Below, in pieces: positions 33,648 to 45,184 of a stretch of 64,000 nucleotides of DNA (its first letter is position 1; every line of letters starts with the position of its first letter). Location: contig BQMF02000003.1 in assembly GCA_027922465.2 (NCBI GenBank), positions 372,001 to 436,000 of the forward strand. Reading direction: 5' to 3'. The notes under the pieces are model-generated. The model saw only the letters and a program-made list of their open reading frames with translations, was not told the DNA's origin and made no database searches. The stretch comes from Turritopsis dohrnii. Taxonomy: Eukaryota > Cnidaria > Hydrozoa > Anthoathecata > Oceaniidae. The translations under genes were made by a program, and so were the position numbers.

Positions 33648-35379
33648 CTTATAACTTCCTATGTAAAAGAAAGAAGATTAAATTAGTGACATTTCATTCC
33701 TTGGTGTAAACAATCTGTATAAATTATATGGAACAAAATGAACCTGATGTTGCTGAAAAAATTTATCCTTTAAAAAATATTTTCACAAAATGTACTTCTA
33801 GAGCCAGACATTCTGTTTTAAACTATTATCATTCTACTATTGAGGAAGTCCTGATTTTTTGTTAAAAAAGTTGCATTGTACAACAAATACAATCTTAAAT
33901 CTATGATTTATAAATTCATTGTTAGTCTTTTCCCAAATACATTAAACAGCCAGCACCCCCAACAATTTCTATTAAAAATATATATCATACATAGATAACA
34001 TCAACCAAAAATCCCTCACATTTGTATATAACTTCATATAAATAAATAATACATTCCAAACAATCAAAAACAAATTTATATATATCCGTATCCATGGGAG
34101 TTTTTTTGTGTCTGTTTCTTCTATTTCCAAGAGATAAATAGGATGGAAACAACACAATGAAATGATAAGATTAATCTTTCTAGTTAAGGAAAGAGCATGA
34201 TATCAAACCACTGTTGAACCTATAATAATATACAAATATTTATAATAACAAAGATTTTATCGAGTTTGTTTAATCATAGGGTTTAGTTTAAGCATGAAAA
34301 TTCCTCAAACAGGTTTTAAAATAACATTTGACATGGGCTTCGTATTGAATATATTTTGCCGACTTATCTTTGTGACAAGAAGGTCTTTTTTCAGTTTATA
34401 TGACTTATATATATACATAGCTAACGGGCTTTACACTCAGTAGCACTAAGGTCTATTAAAAGTGAAACTTTATTGTCAAGATGACACTTCAAAAAATAAA
34501 TCAATAAATTTGGTAAATCAATGTTTTTCTTAATCACTAAGGTTTGAATCATTCAAAGATAGAAAACACACCATTCTGAAAAAGTTTGTATCATATACAA
34601 ACATTATTATAAAGTATATATACATAAGGTATGTATATAGTAGAATTTGAGGAGCCGGGCGCAACCTTGCAACATTAAGATCTTTTGTGACCAAATATTG
34701 ATTTTAAAAAAACACTTTTAACACTTTTTGTCAAATTATAAAAAAAAAATGAAAGAAGGAACACATTACACCCTCTTACTCTCCTTTCAAAATAACACTA
34801 ACAAACATCTATCAGATTTTTTTATATCTCCATTGTGAATTACAGAACCACTCTCACTTTTGTACACAAGTGATGATAAAAATAATACATAGTGCATGCT
34901 TTTTTCTTTTTAAAAAATAGTAAAATTCAAGCTAGAAGTTCATTTTTTGAGTTTTTTATTAGCCCGATTTGTACGTTTTTAGTCATGGGGATGAATTTAA
35001 ATTTTAAACATTTGTTACATTGCGAGTACAAAAATTCAGGCTCCGGTTGTATACCTACTTTTAGAATTTAGTGATTCGAGCATCACCTTATTTTTTGCTT
35101 TCATAAAATTGCCCGAACATCAAATCTAAGATTTTGGCAAACTAATTTGGGACCAGGGCCCTGGTGACCTTATAACAATAACAATTGGCAGAATATGTTT
35201 GTCGGATGTTCCAAAACGTCTAAAACTGGCAGTCAAAAATTATAACTGACACAGGGTAGTCATTTCAGATAGTTAGAAAGCTTCACGTATTCGAGTGTCA
35301 TCCTTGCACAATGGCTACGCTTCTTATCTTAACTGTTTCAACATGTTTTTCAATAAAAATAAATATCGAAATAACATTA

Positions 35380-36106
35380 AAAAGTACTTTTATAAAGTTA
35401 TGTTAGTTTATTTATAGCTATGTAATGACACTACATGGTATTGGTATTGCCCATCACCTACTGCAGTCTAGCCATGCTTCATTCCACCCCAACTCTGAAC
35501 AAAAAATTTCTAACGTTCCACAGCCGTGCCAAAAGTATAGTCGGAAAGCCGTCTTGTGACCAACTTATTCCTGTAAACTCGTTTAAATGCCAGAACACCT
35601 GTGAGAACTTCCTTGAGTATTATACGTCGGTAAAACATAATATCGGGACTAGAAACATGGATTTTTCACTGAAACTAAGTAAAGTAAGGACTGAATTTGC
35701 CAGGAAGTCAGCTTTCTTTGTGGGATCAAAAATATATAATGATCTCCCCGCTGATGTTCGCATAGCTGAATCTTTTAAAGATTTCTGCAGGAGGTTGAAT
35801 AACTATTTTGTGTAAACTGTGATGAAAGTCCTTGATACCAAGTTTTCTTTTGTGTGTGTATGTGTATTTTCTTATTCTTATCTTTGCCAGTGCGTGTGTC
35901 CACAATTTTTATCACAATTTATCATTCTAGCATACCGGTATTCGTTTCGTATACTTTTTTTTCTGATTTAAAGGCCCTACTTTTTTTTCTTTTTTTTTTC
36001 TTATTTTTTTAATGCAGGACTCATATTGATAACAGCATTTATATATTTTGTTGAAGTGACAATCCTGTAAATAAATATTCGTTTAATAATAAAAATAAAA
36101 ATAAAT
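35380..36106 (+). mobile_element. 3' end of a non-LTR retrotransposon (LINE)
   Basis: A 126-codon frame (35435-35815) shows the C-terminal end of a LINE reverse-transcriptase ORF: SLKLSKVRTEFARKSAFFVG, IYNDLPADVRIAESFKDFCR. That is the pattern after the RT domain of many cnidarian LINEs. A pyrimidine-rich 3' UTR and a tail of TAATAAAAATAAAAATAAAT end it at about 36106. The 5' part is missing, as in typical 5'-truncated insertions. Confidence 0.65.
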
Positions 36107-36597
36107 AACAAAGGCATCCAGATTGGATCAGGTGCATAGCCAGGCTAGTTGTTCTTGATCACTCACTTATGTGTGCTATCACTTGTTGATTTGACAATTT
36201 TACTAGATTTCAAGATTCTAATATAATTTTAAACATAGCTAACTCTACTTTAAAACGAATGTATATATCTTTAAACATCCTTAATGACATCATTTAATTA
36301 AGTGTCTTTATTATCTTGAATAATAGTAAAATAAATTGGTCAATTTAAACTTTTTAAAAGGGAAATTAAAACATCTTGTGGCACAAAATCTTTCCTAATA
36401 TGAAAACAACAAGCATAGAATTTCACTCCTTTAAGAAAAGTAAGCGATATTATAAAATACATATCATTTAACCAGACAGCAAAAAAACCCCAAAAAAACA
36501 AAACAATTATAAATATATTTATATATTGTAGTTTTGTTTGTTTCTTCCCTTGTTTTTACACCTATTTTTGGACTCTGGCAGATAAGATATATATGCA

Positions 36598-36780
36598 CGG
36601 CGTTATTGCACTTTCATACCCCCTAATATTATTCACGATTCTGATGCAATATTAATGCCGCTCTTAACCTAACCCTAACCCTGACCCTAACTTGTTGATT
36701 TTTTGAGACCCAGGTAGGTAACCAGTGTGAAATTCTATATCAGGATAATATTAGGGGGATACGAAAGTGCAATAGTGCCG
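36598..36780. mobile_element. 183-bp MITE with internal telomere-like repeat
   Basis: Ends CGGCGTTATTGCACTTTCAT / ATACGAAAGTGCAATAGTGCC and CCCCCTAATATT / AATATTAGGGGG are inverted. The interior contains CCTAACCCTAACCCTGACCC, about four TTAGGG-type units. No coding capacity. Confidence 0.7.
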
Positions 36781-37263
36781 ACATACACAACACAATAATG
36801 ATTAAAGTGCATGTTTGTGTGTTTTCGTCTCACCACAAAAAAGTACTCAGTTAATGAATGAATGGGTCAAAGAGCACCAGCCACCCTTCCTGCCGCCGGC
36901 CCCTTGCATAAATATTATGTGAATGTTTTTGGGTCATAAAAGAAACCTCATGTAACAATGATATTTCTAATTAAACAATTAAGAAAAAAGTAACTCAACA
37001 ATAAATAAGAATTTAAGCCTAAAACCTGGTTTCGACTGTAATTGACTGAGATTGTTTCAATAAATACCGGGAAAAGCAGACTTCCATTACCAGTTTTTAC
37101 CGAACTTTATTTAGCGCATGAACATTTCACAGTTCGAACATTTTGACAGTTACAAAACCGCCCAGCACAACGCCCACGAACTACTGTGTATTGTACCACC
37201 CTCTCCCCGCCCTCCCTCATTCTTTTTTTCCGACATTTTTTACTTTCTCTTCTCATTCTCTTA

Positions 37264-37626
37264 CAGGGGATGATCATATGGAGTTTTTTCCCGGTAGGGC
37301 GGAATGAAAATCACATATGAAATTGTTGTCCCGTCTTGCCGGGATGAAAATCATTCCGGGATAGTTTTTATGTTATTGTTTATATAAAAATTGTAATTAC
37401 TGCGTCCCGCCAAGACGGGATAACTGTGATCATATGGAAAAAACACCTCGTAAGCGGGATCCCGGCAAAAAATAAACGAGATCCCGCTTAACCGGGACAG
37501 GGTGATTTTTTTTGTTTTCCATATGATCAGGAAAAAAAATCTAGTAAGAATTGTATAAAAGCTAGGATCTCGTCAAAACAGCTCGTCTCGCTCTGCCGGG
37601 ATGAAAAGCTCTATATCATCACCCCC
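37264..37626. mobile_element. MITE, TGATCATATGGAGC family, copy 2
   Basis: AGGGGATGATCATATGGAGT to GAAAAGCTCTATATCATCAC. The interior shares blocks with 18060-18565 (CCGTCTTGCCGGGATGAAAA; GATCCCGCTTAACCGGGACA) in inverted order. Shorter than the first copy. Confidence 0.7.
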
Positions 37627-37829
37627 TTAATTAATTCGACACTAAAAAGACACTCCGTACTCAGTTCCCTCCTTTGACAAAAGATATTTTGCGGTACGAA
37701 ACAACACCTCATAAAAAGAAACACTTTGCTTTTTAACAGTTGTGTTGAGAAAAAATCTTGAATGAATACACTTCTTGCGTGTACACAAATTCTTTTTAAA
37801 AGATGCAATTGAAAGTAAATATAATATTG

Positions 37830-37858
37830 TCAAAAAGTCACTGCGACGAAGAGCACAA
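37830..37858. repeat. Fragment of the 120-bp CAGTGGGCAAA MITE, copy 10
   Basis: Only ATTGTCAAAAAGTCACTGCG and ACGAAGAGCA remain. Confidence 0.55.
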
Positions 37859-38262
37859 AGAGTCAAATTAATGTACGTACAAAGTTTCGTGAAAATTGAG
37901 TTAGTACTTAACCACATTTTGCCGTGGACCATTATTCATAATGTTTATCCATTTGATGAGGTTACTTTATGTCTGGCTCAATGACGACGACGACGAGCGC
38001 TATGTATTATTTAAGCATTGTCGAAAATGCAATCGAAAACATGAATTTCGCAAAAATAAATACAGCAAACTTAAAAGAAAAGTAAAAAAAAGTATCCTTT
38101 GCATCCACTGGTCTTTAATTTCATGAAAATATGTTTCCTCAACAAATTTCTTCCGTTAAGATATAAACATTGATATCTCTGGAACTATAGTTCACATACT
38201 TCATAAAACATGAATTAGAAAAACCGAATAATTGCGTAGAAAAAATATACATCAACTACACC

Positions 38263-38344
38263 ACCTTGAACCCAGGTTTCTCTTACCTTTCTATCCCGCC
38301 CGTCCGTATGTCGAAAAGGCAAGAGATCCTGGGTTCGAGGTGGA
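38263..38344. repeat. 82-bp palindromic repeat, ACCTNGNACCCAGG family, copy 2
   Basis: ACCTTGAACCCAGGTTTCTC mirrored by GAGATCCTGGGTTCGAGGTG, with a GTCCGTATGTCGAAAAGGCA loop. Confidence 0.7.
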
Positions 38345-38381
38345 CATCAGCCACAATAATTATAATATAACTACTATGTTA

Positions 38382-38750
38382 GGGGGTGTTTATATGGAGG
38401 TGAGCTGGCCCGGTGAGCTGGCTCACTTAACCGAGACAATTTCATCTAGTCTTTATATGGAAGCGGGCTGGCTCACCTTTGTATTTTTTTGTTTATCAAA
38501 TAGCATGCGCGTGATATGAAATTAGCCCGCTCAGCCGGGCTAGCCCGGTTGTGGATGTTTATATGGAAAATTTTCATCCCACTGAAGCGAGATCTCGGCA
38601 AATTGAACCGAGATCTCGCTTAGGCGGGCTGTCTCGGTTTTCATATAAACACATTCGAATAAAAACATATATTTCTTAATGTAAGTGAGATCTTGGCTAA
38701 GTGAGCCAGCCCGTTTAACTGGGCCAGCTCGCTTTCATATAAACACCCCC
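38382..38750. mobile_element. 369-bp MITE, GGGGGTGTTTATATGG family, TTA target duplication
   Basis: GGGGGTGTTTATATGGAG and CATATAAACACCCCC are the inverted ends. TTA directly flanks both sides, as expected for PIF/Harbinger. The interior alternates GAGCTGGC/GCCAGCTC blocks in both orientations. No ORF. Confidence 0.75.
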
Positions 38751-38881
38751 TTAGAGTGATAATACTCTGCGATGATAGGTTGTTGGTTTAGAGGTACGGT
38801 ACAAACGGGATTTAGCGTTAACAAAGTGCATAGGAAATGAGCAAGCAGCGGAGGAGCAGTGAATTTTCATACGGTGTTCTC

Positions 38882-41800
38882 TCAATAACCTGCTGCAACG
38901 CCTTCCTTTCTGGGATCAGATTTTGCATATATTTTGTTGTCATTCACAAAGATTCCTTGAATGATTGCGTTAGAAGAAGATGATTTGATTTCGTGATTTT
39001 TCGATCGTAATCCAGTAACAATGTCATCGTCAAGAGAGTATCCTTCTTCATTTCGAATGTATGATGGTTGAAAAGTGTGGTATGGCCGCGCATCTTCCAC
39101 CGCATCTTTTAGCTTGTAATCGAACAAAAGTTTTTTCATGATCACCTAAAAGTCAATGAATTGTTCATATGAGAGAACGGGGGTAGAATTTAGAAGAGAG
39201 ATTGACTTAAATAGGACACTCATCAACCGAGGCATTATTGTCCAGTTAAAAAATTACCCAAGCGGTGGAGAGTGTGATTCTTGTTCCGCCTGAACCACCA
39301 ACTACCATTTTGACGTCTCCGTTACTATCTGTCAAAATGGATGGACATGTTGAAGACAACGGTCTTCGCCCAGGGTAAGGTGCATTGAACAAAGGAGCTG
39401 GGAGGTTCTTCCCAAAAGCTTCTTTGGCAAAAAAATCTGCTAGTTCGTTGTTATAAATGATGCCAGTTTTTATTGAACGAAATTTTGCGCCAAAACTACA
39501 ACGAAAATATATCAGAAAAGATGACGATAAAGAAGAAGAAGTCCTCTTTTTAAATTGCAAATGCATACTTACGCATAGTTAATTGTATCTGTTGCAGCCA
39601 CGGCATTACCGTCTTTATCAAGAACAGAAACGTGTGTTGTCCCGTCATCTTCCGTCGTCGTAAAGTATGGATCGTAATAGCTATCCTCTTGTGTCGAGGT
39701 GTCATTAATCTTTAGTCGATGTTCATTAGCCAACTCCTTACTAATTATAGCATCTCTCGTCTGAAACGAAATGAATTATACAGTGGGGTCTGTTACAAAA
39801 GTACTTGTTTTATGTCGGACGGACAAATCGATACTTAGGGCTATATAAAATACAGCACGTTTATGATACAATAGCAAGCAAACGTTTTTCGAAAGTATAC
39901 TAGAATGGACTTTACAAAATTCCAAAACATAATTTCTACAAGGATGATAGTCATGAAATTTTGAAACAAACAGTTATCGTGTCGGATGGACAAAATGCTA
40001 ATACTTTTGTAACAGACCCAGTGATCAATAACTACCTCCAGTTATTTGATTTTGGTGCTTGGGTCTGATTAAAGGTTGAGAGCTCCTGTGTAACATTTTA
40101 GTATAGACTTTCCCCGTAAATGATGCCAATCTATTTGATCCTAACAAAGTCCCAGTGAAGAAGAGGGTTACTATATTACCTTGTTAAAAGCTGAAAGATT
40201 TGCGCTTGGTACTGTGTTTGGATCACCAAGATGCGGCCTCATTGAATAACTAAATTTAAAACTCTCCACAAGGCGATGATACGTCAAAACTCGATCGTCG
40301 AGTAACTTCAGATCAGATGCAGTGAAGTTAAACCCTAAAAGTTCCAATCTTTTACATGTACATTGATACATACGAAGACCAGCTTGATAAAAAAAATCAA
40401 TCTTTTCACAAGCTTACGCTAGGCCAAAATCTGACGAATGATTCAATATGCAAGTGTCTGTATTTTATATGTCATGTTAAGATATCCACACAATGTACCT
40501 TTCCAATTGCATTGCAAAGTTATCGGATCGAGAGGGACTCGAACCCACGACCTCCCACTTGCCGGACGATTGCTTTAACCACTACGCAACGGACTCGTTA
40601 TGATCACACTAGCTCGTAAGCAGACGAGGGGAGCGATTCGCTCAATTGAACCTGACTGACTACGAATCAGTGGATCCCAATGGATGGATGCTCAGAGGTG
40701 ATTCGAGTTCCAACCAACTCGTTAACTTTGATGCAACTAGGAAGGTGTAGTACATTGGGGAGAGGCATTAGCCCAACAGAGCCCCGGTTTTGGACAAATG
40801 TCCATCTTCAGTCAAGTAACTGATTCAATGTGTTTTATATTTTACCTTGCGCCATATTTAAGATGTGTACAAGGACAGAACCACCGCCCGGCAGAGGGGT
40901 GGTATGTAACGTCAATCCTTTTAATGAATCGATTCTTAAAGGTTCTTTGATTAATGGTGTGTATTTTTGAAGTTCCTCTTTAGTCATGTTACCACCGTGG
41001 TCATTCACATCTTTCACAAATATTTTAGCCAGGCTTCCATTGTATAATGAGTAGGGGTGATCACGAATTTCGGTTAGTGACTGGGCGTATTTCACATTGA
41101 TTATCGTGTCGCCTTCTTTCTTTAAAGTGCCATTCGGACATAGAATTTCTCTATAAGATATACAAAGTCTAGGTTTGCGCATACTATACAAACCTGTCTA
41201 GCTATTATAGTAACTCAACAAAATCTACAAAAAATATTAATGGAATTATAATGTACCAAATCAACGCATTTTGACCAAACCCATGCTTCAGAGTGAATCC
41301 GGGCATTATGGGAATGAAATTAAAAAGAAGGATATTCTGTTTACATACGCTAAACCGGGATCAGCACAAACAAGACTTCCTGTACTTCCCTTCAAATATC
41401 TTGCCATATGTTTCCCGATGCGTATTCCGTTTTTTGCCAGATCAATTGCCCCTTTAAATAAATCAGCCCATGGTACTTTTCCGTATTTTTGGTGAACAGT
41501 TTTTAGGCCTTTTATTTCTCCTGGAATACCAACTGCCAATCCACCTAAAAATAAGAAAATAAATGACACATGATTTCAACTATGCATTACACCTTTTCAT
41601 TGCTTTCATATCGGTGAAATTTACCTCAAGATTATGTTTTGTCACTTTTCGCCGGCGAAACTTTCACAGTTAAGGCTTACTTGTTTCTTTTTGCAGGTAG
41701 GGATAAAGAGCAATCTCGTCCCCTGAAAGCTCTATCTTTCAGGGCTTAGACATCCTCAGCACCCTCATCCCCTTATTCCAGCCTTATCCCCAGTGATACT

Positions 41801-43695
41801 TGCACCAGAAACGAAGTGGTGCTTTCAATTACTTCAAAAATGAATTGAGCAATTCAGCATATACCCCTCCTGGGAGTTAATCGCTTCTGTATTTGATCAC
41901 AAGCGCAAATCTTAGATTTTAGGAGTTTTAGAAGGGGATATCTAAAAGACACCTTAGACATTTAAAACCGATGATGGTGCAGTTTTGATACGCAACACTG
42001 TATTTGTGGTATTTGTTTTATTATTAAGAGCGAGATATAGAAGCTAATAATTAAGTCTGGAATTTGATTCTAAAATCAGAAATTAGAGAATCAGGTATCA
42101 AAATGTGACTTATCCGTGATTAGATCAAAAAAAATTTGGCGGACTTTCATGATCTTCCGAAATGTTGAAGCATGGAAGCAAAGGTAATGCAGAATTGATT
42201 ACTGATGAATTAGCATTTGGGAGATTTTCAAAAATGTTTAATGTCAGTTTTTGAATTTCCGAAAAAAACCTTTAATTACCGACATGACGTCATGACGTCT
42301 TTCAAACTTGATCACAATGAGAACATGATATCACATGATATCACAAAGTATTTCCACTAATAAACGCCGCCCTCTGGTAAACGCCGCCCTCTATTAAACG
42401 CCGCACTTATAGCCGAACATTTGTAACATTTGTGAACATTTGTGAATCAGAAAACAGGCTAAACAAGAATTAGTTTATTAGATTTATTTGTTTTCTATCA
42501 ACAAATTCTTCCACATTTGCATGAACATTTGATGTGTAATTAATTGCTATAAAAGTTCTCATCTCATAGAAGAGAACGGTGACCATGATGTTGCTCTACT
42601 TTCACATTTTTGTGAACATATCTTTGTGCAAAACATTTTCATGTGATCTTTTGTAACCTTTTTAAGGATAAGGAAACATTGTTATTTAACATTTTGTAAC
42701 AAACACCGCCCTCTAATGAACGCCACCCTCTATTAAACGCCGCATCCAAAAGCCACGGCGTTTATTAGGAAAAATACGATATGTAAATAACTTGCGTTAA
42801 CCCGTAACCAGAGAGATCGTGCTTTTGAAAAAAAACTTTTAATGCCGATATTGCTGAACAAGAAATGCAAAAAAAATTAAAAACTGACTTTCATCATTTT
42901 ATAAAAGCTGTTTCAAATGGTACCAGAAAAAAATCTTCTCAACTTTTCGTATGTGTGGTCTTCCGACCGGGCAAATTTGTTGAAAAATAACTGCGGAGAA
43001 GTACCTTTTTTATAGAAGTGTACACACGATTTCAATGAAAATGCACTTCGTCGCAGTCACTTTTTAGCGATCATTGCCCACTGCGTTAACTTAGATGTAG
43101 AGTTGTAAATCTTCTTACCGACTTTGGATAATGTGGAATTTCCATTGTAGATGGAAGGGTGAATATTGGAAGGAGCTGTTTCTCTGTAATCATATACTAC
43201 GGATTTCTTTAAACGACGATCATAGATTGTCATAAACCCACCGCCTCCAATGCCTGTTGAATGCAAGTTAACGACGCCCACACACAATAAGCTTGCTATC
43301 GCAGCATCGACTGCGTGACCGCCCCTCTTCAGTATGTCACGCCCAATCTTAAAGCAATAAGGATTTTGGGTTATACACGTTTTATTATTATATTTTGCCT
43401 TGTTATCGTGCGTTTTATTTTTTACTTTTTTATGTTTTTTTAACTACAAGCCTTTTCTTTCATACTATTTGTTGATTTTGCAAGTTCGACTTCTCGCTAG
43501 CAGTATGCTATATAAAAGAGGGGAAAATGGTATACCTCAGAACATTGTTTTGCATCTGCAGCTACTGCGCCATTACTGTAATAATCTTGTGTTTGACTGT
43601 TACTTTTCCCGTCTTTGTTTTTCTTTAAGCCGAGACCAAGTCCGAGCGCCAAGACAAGAACAATCAGAAGAATGACTGCTAGTATGATAGCTAAC
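38882..43695 (-). CDS. GGT: Gamma-glutamyltransferase (glutathione hydrolase), membrane-anchored
   Basis: Extracellular enzyme that cleaves the gamma-glutamyl bond of glutathione, made as a proenzyme that cuts itself. Exons: 43536-43695, 43119-43347, 41349-41544, 40846-41150, 40180-40334, 39573-39760, 39258-39495, 38882-39145; phases agree, about 577 residues. The first listed exon has a single hydrophobic anchor (LAIILAVILLIVLVLALGLG) at the N-terminus, then a stalk, so type II topology. NGAVAADAKQCSEIGRDILK opens the large subunit. The autocatalytic Thr starts the small subunit in EDDGTTHVSVLDKDGNAVAA. PLSSTCPSI and VVGGSGGTRI are the oxyanion and glycine loops, and the C-terminus ends in GVAAGY. 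The exon begins with one base of a codon, so a short upstream start exon exists; I could not place it with certainty. Confidence 0.93.
39786..40019. mobile_element. 234-bp MITE, GGGTCTGTTACAAAAGTA family, copy 1
   Basis: Perfect terminal inversion GGGTCTGTTACAAAAGTA / TACTTTTGTAACAGACCC, with a second inner pair (TGTCGGACGGACAAAT / GTCGGATGGACAAAAT). Lies in a GGT intron. Copy 2 at 56548-56784 is in the reverse orientation. Confidence 0.8.
40490..40820 (-). repeat. tRNA-derived SINE
   Basis: Read on the - strand, an A box TTGCGTAGTGGTTAAAGCA (40571-40589) and a B box GGTCGTGGGTTCGAGTCCCT (40534-40553) sit at tRNA-like spacing. The 5' and 3' arms do not form an acceptor stem, and a non-tRNA body flanks the head. 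So it is a SINE, not a tRNA gene. Inside a GGT intron. Confidence 0.65.
42349..42779. mobile_element. About 430-bp element with AAACGCCGCCCTCTATT arrays
   Basis: Three copies of (T)AAACGCCGCCCTCT(A)TT at the left and three at the right (to about 42745). The outer ends TATTTCCACTAATAAACGCC and GGCGTTTATTAGGAAAAATA are inverted. The interior repeats AACATTTGTGAACATTTGTG. In a GGT intron. No ORF. Confidence 0.6.
42966..43085. repeat. 120-bp CAGTGGGCAAA MITE, copy 11
   Basis: CCGGGCAAATTTGTTGAAAA to AGCGATCATTGCCCACTGCG. Ends 34 bp from a GGT exon. Confidence 0.8.
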
Positions 43696-45057
43696 CTAAG
43701 CAAGACAGGTACTTACTGTTGAAAAGCTCAAAATTGTGGTAATAAATGATAAATGAACATTTTGATAGCTTACTCTCAATATTGAATACATCATTTTCCG
43801 CGGTTTCTCGTAATTATTTCCCGCGGTTTTTATGTAACCCGGCTAAATATTTTCAAATTAAAAAGTTTGGTTAGTCTCAAGTGTCCATGCTTTGAGAATG
43901 GTTCAGCATTCTAAAGTTACCTTATTAACAGTGACAAACGATCACGGAAATACAGTACTTCTGTTAATCAGGATTTAAAAAAATAACTTTCCTTATGGAA
44001 CCGAATCAGTAGGTCAATTTAGTTTCCCTTGCCACTGGAGAGAGATTGGAAATCAATTTCTGTGGTCTCTTGGAGAGTCAGAACTCACGAGAGTTATACA
44101 GTACTTTTGCAGAGGTACTATACTGGTACCATACTTGATAAACAAAGAAATCTTACTTTCGCTTCCCCATTCCGTTTTGTTCGGACTCTGAGTCTTGCAG
44201 CAACGCCTTCTCTGTAAAATACGAGAATAGCAAAGTATCTAAGATTAGGATAGCAACAAGAACAAATAATCCAAACAATACGAATCAAAACAGCATTTTT
44301 ATCTATTTGTGTTTTCGCTATATTTGAATCGACAAATATTTGTAATACGTAAAATGTGGTTCACAAAATACAAAATTACAAGGGCGATTGTGTAAATAAT
44401 GTGTTTATAAGAGGAAATTGAAATTGAAATTCGAGCAACCAGGAAAATAAACTCTCCAGGAAATATATTTTTGTATTTTTATAGTTGGTTTTCTATTGAA
44501 GAAAAACATTTTTTATTTTCTGTGAAGAAAACCATGCAAAACCTTTCTTTATCGTGACCCCTATTGGCGTCCATAATCAACGCAATGTAAATGTAGTTTT
44601 AATAGAGGGATTTCCGTTGTTTTCAGGACATTCATCATGGGCTTACTTGAATTCTTTATTAACAAAAGTCATTGGTCACACAGACGGGGGGATACTGTTG
44701 AAGTTTTTGTTTAACTAATCCTAAGAACATCAGCCAACGGTTCAACAACTCTTTGAACAACTTTAAAGTGCCGACATGATTTTTGAAAGTCAAACATGTA
44801 TGGTTGCTATGGAAACTGTGAATTCATAAATATATATTTCATTTTACACCTTTGCTGTTAGCGTCGAAAGAAATCAGAGATAGAGGGGGCGTACCAGCAT
44901 AGGGTCGAAGGGTGGATCAGTGAATATTTTATATTTATTGAATATTAACATAAAAATAAAACAAATGCTTCTCGAAGAAATATCGAGGTATTCTTGAAAA
45001 CACAATAGAATTCTTATCGTTCTTGAATGAAACTTACATTAGCCCAAATACGATCAT

Positions 45058-45184
45058 ACGATCAGGCCTCCATATCATATGGATCATATGGAGGCCTGAA
45101 ATCTAGTGAGAATTGCATAAAAGCTAGGATCTCGTCAAAACGTCTTGCCTCGCCCTGCCGGGATGAAAAGCTCCATATGATCAG
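45058..45184. repeat. Fragment of the TGATCATATGGAGC MITE family
   Basis: TCATATGGATCATATGGAGG to GGGATGAAAAGCTCCATATG, joined with most of the interior deleted. Confidence 0.65.

Larger units (their letters stand above)
33648..38881. other. Intergenic region between the RGS gene and GGT
   Basis: AT-rich, with a LINE 3' end, three inverted-repeat elements and a palindromic repeat, all listed. No host exon recognised. Confidence 0.5.

Noticed and set aside
40521..40594. Possible tRNA gene with good A and B boxes
   Set aside because: The arms do not form an acceptor stem or complete cloverleaf, and non-tRNA SINE sequence continues on both sides.
43775..43800. MMYSILR before a gtaagc donor as the GGT start exon
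   Set aside because: It ends in phase 0, whereas the next exon needs two preceding bases, so the frame does not join.
44170..44217. REGVAARLR on the - strand after an acceptor-like site, similar to the KEGVAAGY end of GGT
   Set aside because: Only five residues match, and no other exon of a second GGT copy lies next to it.
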